Below the pieces are notes generated by a model. It did not search any database and was not told the origin of the DNA. It was given only the letters and a program-made list of their open reading frames with translations. The position numbers were made by a program, and so were the translations under genes. Positions 56,584 through 64,000 of a stretch of 64,000 nucleotides of DNA are shown one piece after another (the stretch's first letter is position 1; every line of letters begins with the position of its first letter). Source of the DNA: Nymphaea colorata (taxonomy: Eukaryota > Streptophyta > Magnoliopsida > Nymphaeales > Nymphaeaceae); the NCBI RefSeq assembly GCF_008831285.2, contig NC_045139.1, positions 7,224,204 to 7,288,203 of the forward strand, given 5' to 3'.

Positions 56584-59500
56584 TGATAGAAGGAGAGAGA
56601 AGAGAGAGAGAGAGAGATTAGGACTTATATTTTATTTAAAGTAATTTTTTAACGAAAAAATAAACGGTCTGTTTTTTTGTTACTGGCCTAACTGTCTGGT
56701 ATATATATATATATATAGAAGGAGAGAGAGAGATGCCCCTGCCGGTTTCATTCTTCTCTTGTTCATTAAAGCAATTTTTGCGTACTATTTTAACTGATGA
56801 ACTGTAGACCGGTATGTCAACGGTTTCAGAGTCGGGTTGGATCTAGCCTTTAACAAATTCAAGTTAATCAGATTGATATTAATATCTAAACCCTATTTTT
56901 AAAACTGGATACATATCTGACTAGCACAAGATCTCACAACTATTTGTAATCGGGTTGGATTTTTATTGTATTCCAGAGAGACATCGGATTTGGATTCAGA
57001 TTAATTCATAAGATTATATACCAAACCCGCATACTGTTACTAGTGGAATCCAAATTTCTTCGCCATATCAAACTAATTGGATTCAAATTTGGATTGGTTA
57101 TATATGTCATCGATTTACATCCCTATTTTATAATCGGCGCCTTACAAATCTGTTCTCGCCAAACGAACATTTTTCTCCATACTTTAACAGTAACCGTAAC
57201 CAATAGCTTATGGCAATCGACCTCAAGACAATTAGTTGATGATATTTTAACTTTGCTCCTATATAGGGGATGCCTATAGATAGGATTTGGATGTGATGTC
57301 TGACTGAAATGCTTTTAAAAAGTTTAGATGTGGAAAATAGTTTAACATCCAACTGAGAAATCAGATCGGATTGTATTTTAAAACGTGATTTTCCATCAGA
57401 TTTATATTCGGATTTGCATTCAATCTCAAATGACTAACCTATATCTAATGTCTAGATTATGTCAGCTAATTGAGAACATATCATAATGCGGTTCAGATTG
57501 GATTTTCATTCTCAACATTCCATGCAAGTTATTTGGCTCCATTGCATTCAAAAAATTTTAACCGGAAAACTTTAACCACGAATATCAAATTTGGGAGGTC
57601 TCTTTTGTAAAATTTGTGGTCATATTTATCACCACATATGCCTTGTATCCGATTTTTTGATCATTTCTGCAATTATGAACTTTTAGAAAATAATTTCTAG
57701 TGTACTTATCGATGAAAATAATATCATAGGTGCCCGTGTACATGGCCGAGATCGCACCCCAGGAGTTGAGGGGAAGGCTTATGATATCTTATCAGGTAAT
57801 CCAAAAGTAAATAACGGATGTTTAATTGCTTCCAATAGTAAGTGAAAGAAAAAATTGAACATTTGTGATCTGCTCATCTGCCTTTTTGGATTTGAATCAA
57901 AAGATTTTTTCTTCAATTATTGTTGAGTAGATGCCCTTCTTAATGATCAAATACAAAGGTCCAAGATGGTTCTACCGCTTGACATATTTTTCTGATGAAA
58001 AGATCTATGGAGATCTTGATTTCGGATTTTATCAAATACAAATCTATTAGATTGACAGGGCCTGGACTTGATCCGAGATCTGCAACTTAATGAACACCCT
58101 TTTCCTTTCTTTGCAGCTAATGGTAGCACTTGGAATGACAATGGCGTACCTGCTGGGAATAGTTGTTACATGGCGCGCATTAACGCTCCTAGGTGAGCTA
58201 GTTTTCCTTTCCTCTTTAATCCGTATGTTAGATATCTTTTATTTTTTGATTTGACGTCAATCAATCTCAATGTTATACTGAATACCCAGAGAAATAGAAA
58301 AAGAAATTGCAAAAAAACAAGTAATTTCCTAATCAACTGTACTTTTAGGTTAATTAAGGGGGTGTTTGACAGCCTTGAATTTTAATTCTAGAAACAAACT
58401 TCCACTTTGAAATGAAAATTCAAGTTCTACTTTTTCTTAGTTAGGATTTTTTCTTTTCCGAATTGAAAATGATGTGTATGATAAAACATGAATTAAAGCC
58501 TCAAGTGGGTATGAAAAAGTTCTAAAACTCTGAGATCATGATTCCGCCCCTTTGCGTAGAATGACAGTTCGGGAATTTTGATTCAGGAATGAGTCTATAA
58601 TTCTAGAATCAAAATTCATAACACAATTCTTATTTCATAAAATATGAAAGTTTTAATTCTAGAATTCCACAGTTCTAACCTCACTAAACACCCTCTAATT
58701 CCATCATGCAGCAATCTCACTTTGGAGATTAAGATGCTCCACATGTATGTTTACTCGCTACAAGGGTTCAACTTATGGCTTATTAATTAGAATTATGGGT
58801 CCTATCCATGATTGGCAGGGATATTTCCGTGTCTGGTTCAACTAATAGGACTGTTCTTCGTTCCGGAGTCGCCCCGGTGGCTGGTTAGTGGTTATCGTTT
58901 GCAGTGTCTCAAAGATATTACAGATGAAACTTGTCTTCAACTTTTTTACGTGAAACATGTACTTGCTAATGTTGCAGGCAAAGATTGGTCGTATAAAGGA
59001 GTTTGAAGTAGCATTGGAGAGATTTAGAGGGAAAGATGCCGATATTCATGAAGAAGCAATGGAGATTCTGGTTCGCAATACTTTTTTATTCGTCCGAAAA
59101 ATTAGCAAGGAATCTAGTCATATAACAGTTGAACAGGTTCTATATGATCGTAAACTATAACTGCAATTGTTCATTTATCCCCATAAGAGTCAACACGATG
59201 GATGGTGCGAAGGCGGGTAAGTGGACAGTTTTCATTAATTTCGAGTTGTAGTGGTGTCAACCTGAGACACTGGCCTGCTACTTTAAAGGGATGAGGGGAA
59301 GGTTCAACTCTCAACCGAGTGGAATGAAATACTCTTCTTGTTCACTTGAAACTACTGTCTTTTTTACTTCCAAGTTTTAAAATCTATGCACTTTGTTAAC
59401 CAAGTTACTAGATGACGGGCTTTATCTCAAGCATGTCTTTTAACTAGATTTCTTTCTTCAATGAGCAGGATAGTATCGCGAGTTCAGCCATCGTTCCACA

Positions 59501-61466
59501 AGCGAAGATACAGGATCTGTTTCAAAGGCAGTACACACGTCCAGTCATTGTAAGCATCCTCTTATGTTTACAAAGATGAGTGATGTCATTTTTAGTTCTA
59601 AGGCATGTGTCAAATTCTTCTCAAATTCAGGTAGGAGTTGGCTTGATGGCACTTGCAAGTCTAAATGGAGCTTCTGCCATTCTGTACTATGCGAGTGACA
59701 TTTTTGAATCTGCAGGTATGTGACAATTTTGCTTGAAAGAAGTAGAAAAGTATGAGAAACTCTACACACATTTACTAAGTGTTAGCTGAAAATTTCTTTT
59801 CTGACATTCTAAAAATTTGTCACGAACTGGTGGGAAGGCAGTAAAACCTCCTACTATCATTCTATAGGAATTCCCATATCTTTAAGCAACACTACTCTTT
59901 TTTATTACTGACCCTGGAAATCCTGGTCTTTATTATGTTGACCTTGCATCTTAATTGTAAACTATGAAATTCATTTTACCAAAAGCTGTATATAAAACCA
60001 CTCTAGGCTGAGACACTTTGCTGCTTGCCTGGGGCATAAAAGCTCCAAAACCACTGCCCCACACCTGGTCCTGACCTGCATGGCCGATTGGCTGCCTACC
60101 AGCGGCTAGTCCAGCCAGTTGCGCCCGAGCCATATATACTTGATCAACCCTTTTCATGTATGAGTTTAATTCCACCATTGCCTATAATTCTTGACTGTGT
60201 GCCACTTTCTGAATTATTTAGAAGTTCAAAGTTGTTGCTTCACCTTAATCCAGAACCAGAAATTGATGATGGCTTCATTGATCTAACCGAGTGACAAAGT
60301 GTACAACTCTAGAGGGTGGCGCTGTTTGGGGTCGAACACGCCTCTCACAAGCCACCCCGTTATACCAAAAGCAAGCTTTTGGCATATTCCCACTTATCCA
60401 GAGTGTTCTTTTCATTTGCTAACTCAAACATTTATATTTTTTCTCAAGGGGCATAATGTAGCTGGTCGAACTGGTGGGCAGGTGAGAGCCATTTGATTCC
60501 TATAGATGTTATTTCTCTAGACTACAAATGATAGATGTGCTGCATTGCAGCTGATGGGTGTCCTGCTTCCTACCTAGGTCTCAAAGTAGCCATGGATCCC
60601 CGGGGGTAGGAGGAAAAGGAGGCGGTTTCAACTTCACGTTGAATCGCTTGTCCTTGATGCCTTAAACAGGCAGTTTTTTTGTCTTTTCTAACATCCAATC
60701 GAATATGATGAGAGCCCAACCTGCTGGAGTAGAACTCGAGCTAACATATGTAGAATCATGTTTTTCTTTCCACAAATTCTCAACTCTATTCTATGAAATA
60801 ACATAATGTTCAACATTTCTGGTTTTTCTTCTTCTAGGATTCTCTTCTGGAGATCTTGGAACCATAGTGCTAGCTGCCATTCAGGTTAAGCCATGCATGT
60901 TCCTGCAACAAGATTTTTTTATTTTTTTTGGGAAGTGATCTCACAATCTACATGACCTGTGGTGTTCAGGTTCCTTTTTCCATACTGGTCGGACTCTTGT
61001 TAGATGGAATAGGAAGGAAACCGCTGATTCTAGTAATAATTTAGTTTCCAGAACTTAATGCCATTTTCACGTTTAATTTTGCTTTGGTTAAGAAGGTTGA
61101 ATTTGGTTTCAAATTGGTGTTGCAGGAATATAGCGCTACTCTTAATTGACTCTTCTTCTTTTCTTTTTCATGTATATGCTTCACAAAATTGAATATTCCT
61201 GACTTAGTTGGGTGCTGCTGGGACATGCTTGGGTTGCTTCTTGACCGGCGCTTCTTTTCTTTTGAAGGTATTGTTTGGGGGCCCCCTTTTCATTCCTCAT
61301 TCCCATGCCTTAAAGGGACATAATGTAATTGGTGGGGCTGTAGGGCCATGAGAGCTCTATAACCCCTTCAATTCCTTAGGGCACTATTCTTCTGAACTGC
61401 AAACATAAGATGCACTAAATCTCTCATCAAATTGCCACTGCTCATTCACATCATCATCAAAATATG

Positions 61467-61498
<32 letters not shown>

Positions 61499-64000
61499 TT
61501 TTAATAATCTCCTTCAATTTAAAGTTGGCAGAAAGAGTATAATGAAAAAATTGAAGAAATGTGAGCTTGGAGAAATTTCACCCACCAGTAGCTCAAATCA
61601 AACGCTGGAGAAACTCTTTTTAAGCATTTAGGAGATTTCTCCTCGAATTTTGGCCTGTAGTACACAACAAGAACATTTTTCTGAATTTCTTTTCCTGTTT
61701 ATTAAGTAGCAACTTAGTCTCCCATGCTAAAACCTTTGCCCTGCTCAAAATGCTAAATCTACCAATTTAACCTTTTTTTTCCTCCTTGGGATATATTGAA
61801 GTTGGTAGGGATACTGTTGACGCACCAAAATACCCCTAGTTAGTAAAAAGGGGAACTCTTTATAAGAAGAAAAAAAAAAGATAGTAAAAAAGTTAAACGC
61901 CTACGAAAACGTAAGAACATATTTTCCAAAAGCCACAATAATATTCTTATCAAACAGCTTGTAACTATTGCACTTTTTGCTTGCTTTTCTATTTCTCATG
62001 TACGATCTTTCATAAAGCAACGTTTCTGCCCTGCTTTGACTCAGGAGTATGAAGGGGCCAGCACATTGGTTCTAGCCATGAACCTGACAGGCATAACGGT
62101 AATGAAGCTCACTAGCCACTTAAAATATGTTATGTATTTTTACCACATCAGTGCATCTTGCTGAACTAAAAGTTGCTCTTGGATGCATGATAAGATCTAC
62201 GTTGCATGCTTTGTGGTGGGGATGTCTGGATTGCCAGTGGTTGTCACATTTGAGGTGAGTTGTGCATTATCATATTGAGGTTGGTTGTTAATGTTCCTGA
62301 GGAGGTATCTAAGCGGCCTGTCCCCATTTTGAATTCTCGAGGCGTCAAATCTCTGTGTTGGAAAAAGAGGGTCACTGACATGTAAGTTGAAACACGGCAG
62401 AGGTGGCACTCTGAAACACTGAAAGTTAGTCCTATACTTCAAAGAGACGAGGCTTGGATAGGGCTTCGGCCTTGCTCAGCCGAAGCTGAGTTGTTAACAT
62501 TTTTCGATGGTGCTCACACTGTAGATAACACTGATAACACTATTCTTGTCATCCACTTGTAGATATTTGATTTAAAGATAAAGGCTATTGCTGGAGGAAT
62601 TGCAAGTTCGGTCTTTTGGCTTGCTTCTTGGCTCGTTTCCTATACTTACAGCTACCTAGAAAGTTGGAGTGCTGCAGGTAACATTAATGTAAAATATTCT
62701 TTTCAAAGAATCATGAGTGGTAGAAAGATCAACAAAGATTAATAATGTTTTGCAATATTTTTGCATGCCAAAAAGGGGGTTTTTCCAAAATGGGTTTAGA
62801 CTCTATGACTTTTCTAGGAAATGTTCTTGGATTCCTCTACTTTTGTCTCAAATAGGCTCCCCTCTTATATGGAGCAAAAAATTTCTTGTTGAGGGGTAGA
62901 CACTTCACAAAACCTATGTCTAAGGGCAGGGGCGGAGCCAGAGGCAGATCAAATTGAAGTTTCTAAATTTTGACTAGAGCTAAAATATCATTTTTCAAAA
63001 TTTTTATATAAAACAAGTGAAATTTTTTAAAATTTACATATAAATTTTAAAAGAAAAAATTTTGAGGTGGGGCCGGAGCCCATGCGGACCCTACCTTGGC
63101 TCCACCCCTGTATGAGGAGCACAATATGTAAATAAATAAATGACAGAGAATGTCTAAGGGACAATAATATGTACACAGGTAATTTGTGTGGATACACATG
63201 CACGCACAATTGCCCATACAAGCCCACACGACGCCTTCACTAAAATCTCTTAAACTACACTACATGTATTGTAGTAGGACTTTCTGATCAAGTTCAAATA
63301 GAATTAGCTGATACAATTAATCTACTACATAAATATAGGGTGGTAGATATCTAGGGCTCCCCACCCCACAAAGCTTAATGTGAAACTTTGAATTTACTTG
63401 TTGGATTTCGATAAACATGGATCCAGTTATATGACATAGTTCAACAAGACCTGGGTCACTGTCCGAAGTTCAATTGAAAATTTGTTAAGTATATATTTAG
63501 TACACCACAGAAAAAAATTTCAGACTCTACCCCCACTTAAATGAAGAGCGTGAGGACCACAAGTTAATTTCAAGCTTCCAGTAAGAGTTAGCGAAAATGC
63601 AAGAACCAAAAGTTAAGAGGATGAGATGATTTCATGAAAAGTGTATGACGTAGGGATCAGAAAAATGTAAAATAAATAATGCTAAATAACGCTAAAACTC
63701 TAACATTAGATTTTTTCCTCTTGATCGAATATGAGAATTGTCCAAAAATAGCAGAAAGATGTGACAAATAAGAGCACAAAATGGTACACGTATTTCTTAT
63801 TGAAATACCTTTTTAGTTTACAAACATTGGCTTTTCAGCCATATACGGTATCATATGAAATTCACATTAGATCCATGTGGAAGAAACTAACTTCTTTCTT
63901 AGCAATATGACGTCAAGATGAGTGCACATGATCATTCTTATCTCCTCTTGTGATGCAGGGACCTTTTTCATATACTCTGGAGTATGTGCAGTGACATTCT
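55322..64000 (+). CDS. ERD6-like (ESL/SFP) MFS sugar transporter, gene 2, last exon cut by window end
   Basis: Exons with sites matching gene 1: 55322-55432, 55600-55662, 55887-55976, 56096-56155, 56261-56326, 57730-57795, 58117-58192, 58819-58883, 58978-59070, 59469-59549, 59631-59715, 60838-60884, 60970-61032, 61208-61267, 62045-62098, 62195-62254, 62563-62677 and 63959-64000 (partial). All keep length and phase, giving about 433 aa in the window with no stop. Compared with gene 1: TM7 pair is Ala-Ser, DRIGRK becomes DGIGRK, LPWVIISE becomes LPVVVTFE, and FGAA becomes LGAA. Loss of the TM10 Trp and the loop Arg is unusual for a sugar porter. It may be diverging in function or decaying slowly; the open frame argues against an old pseudogene. 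Confidence 0.9.
56380..56730. repeat. (GT)n(GA)n and (AT)n microsatellites with local duplication, intron 5 of gene 2
   Basis: (GT)n then (GA)n at 56384-56435, (AT)n at 56529-56581 and a short AT/GA run at 56700-56733. A block of about 70 bp (TTAGGACTT...GTCTG) occurs twice, about 56436-56517 and 56616-56698. This block is not seen in gene 1. Confidence 0.85.
59180..59335 (+). repeat. SINE-like (family 2) insertion private to gene 2 intron 9
   Basis: Resembles 50770-51035 (GTCAACACGATGGATGG, ATTTCGAGTTGTAGTGGTGTC). Gene 1's matching intron (46655-46870) is about 180 bp shorter and lacks it. Confidence 0.5.
60449..60655 (+). mobile_element. tRNA-derived SINE (family 1) in intron 11 of gene 2
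   Basis: Starts CAAGGGGCATAATGTAGC with box A, then a degraded box B (CATTTGATTCC). The body keeps GCTGATGGGTGTCC, CTACCTAGGT and GGCGGTTTCAACTTC. Same intron position as 48386-48603 in gene 1. Confidence 0.65.
61312..61440 (+). mobile_element. Decayed SINE (family 1) in intron 14 of gene 2
   Basis: AAAGGGACATAATGTAATTGG start, weak box B (CAATTCCTTAGG), tail CTCATCAAATTGCC. Counterpart of 49251-49446. A GA microsatellite follows at about 61467-61498. Confidence 0.5.
62285..62505 (+). repeat. Second SINE-like repeat, intron 16 of gene 2
   Basis: Colinear with 50770-51035 of gene 1 (GTTAATGTTCCTGAGGAGG start, GGCGTCAAATCTC, GGGCTTCGGCC tail), so present before the gene duplication. Internal promoter boxes are poorly preserved. 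Confidence 0.45.
62927..63110. mobile_element. hAT-like MITE private to gene 2 intron 17
   Basis: 184 bp with ends CAGGGGCGGAGCCAG and GGCTCCACCCCTG in inverted orientation and an AT-rich core. The flanking 8 bp (TCTAAGGG and TATGAGGA) match only partly, so the target duplication is decayed or misplaced. The same intron of gene 1 (51205-52108) lacks it. Confidence 0.65.

Overview
This window is nuclear DNA of a flowering plant. The supporting signs are many small exons with GT/AG introns, kilobase-scale AT-rich introns, Ty1-copia and Ty3-gypsy LTR retrotransposons primed by initiator-Met tRNA, tRNA-derived SINEs, a hAT-type MITE and long (AT)n/(GA)n microsatellites. The clade cannot be fixed from sequence alone. 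There are no bacterial operons, CRISPR arrays or rRNA genes.

Left part (1-13.5 kb, minus strand): the 5' three coding exons of a SURP + CID RNA-processing protein (relative of CHERP / Arabidopsis SWAP-surp proteins). Its first intron (10586 down to 826) carries a complete, apparently very young Ty1-copia element (4854-10200) with identical LTRs, a 5-bp target duplication and one uninterrupted gag-pol frame.

Centre (13.5-32 kb, minus strand): a plant ATG14/UVRAG-like autophagy gene whose small exons can be joined in phase from 31100 to the stop at 13476. Intron 27458-16158 (11.3 kb) is swollen by a decayed Ty3-gypsy element (16195-25583). A second Ty1-copia element (17078-22222) has inserted into that element's gag region. 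All three LTR elements lie antisense to their host genes.

32-42 kb is a repeat-rich intergenic region: a SINE, a hAT-like MITE with 8-bp target duplication, GC-ended/AT-cored elements, an inverted repeat pair and microsatellites.

Right part (42.9-64 kb, plus strand): two tandem 18-exon ERD6-like (ESL/SFP) MFS sugar-transporter genes, about 12.4 kb apart. The first is complete (467 aa); the second runs off the window inside its last exon. Both are open through every exon. Both have lost the TM7 glutamine pair that binds sugar in this family, and the second has also lost the TM10 tryptophan and an arginine of the DRxGRK loop. Some SINEs are shared by the two copies and others are private, which gives a relative order of events.

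I did not find a convincing new molecular system. The most unusual biology is the altered substrate-site chemistry of the transporter pair. The genes are housekeeping or transport genes and do not form a pathway together.
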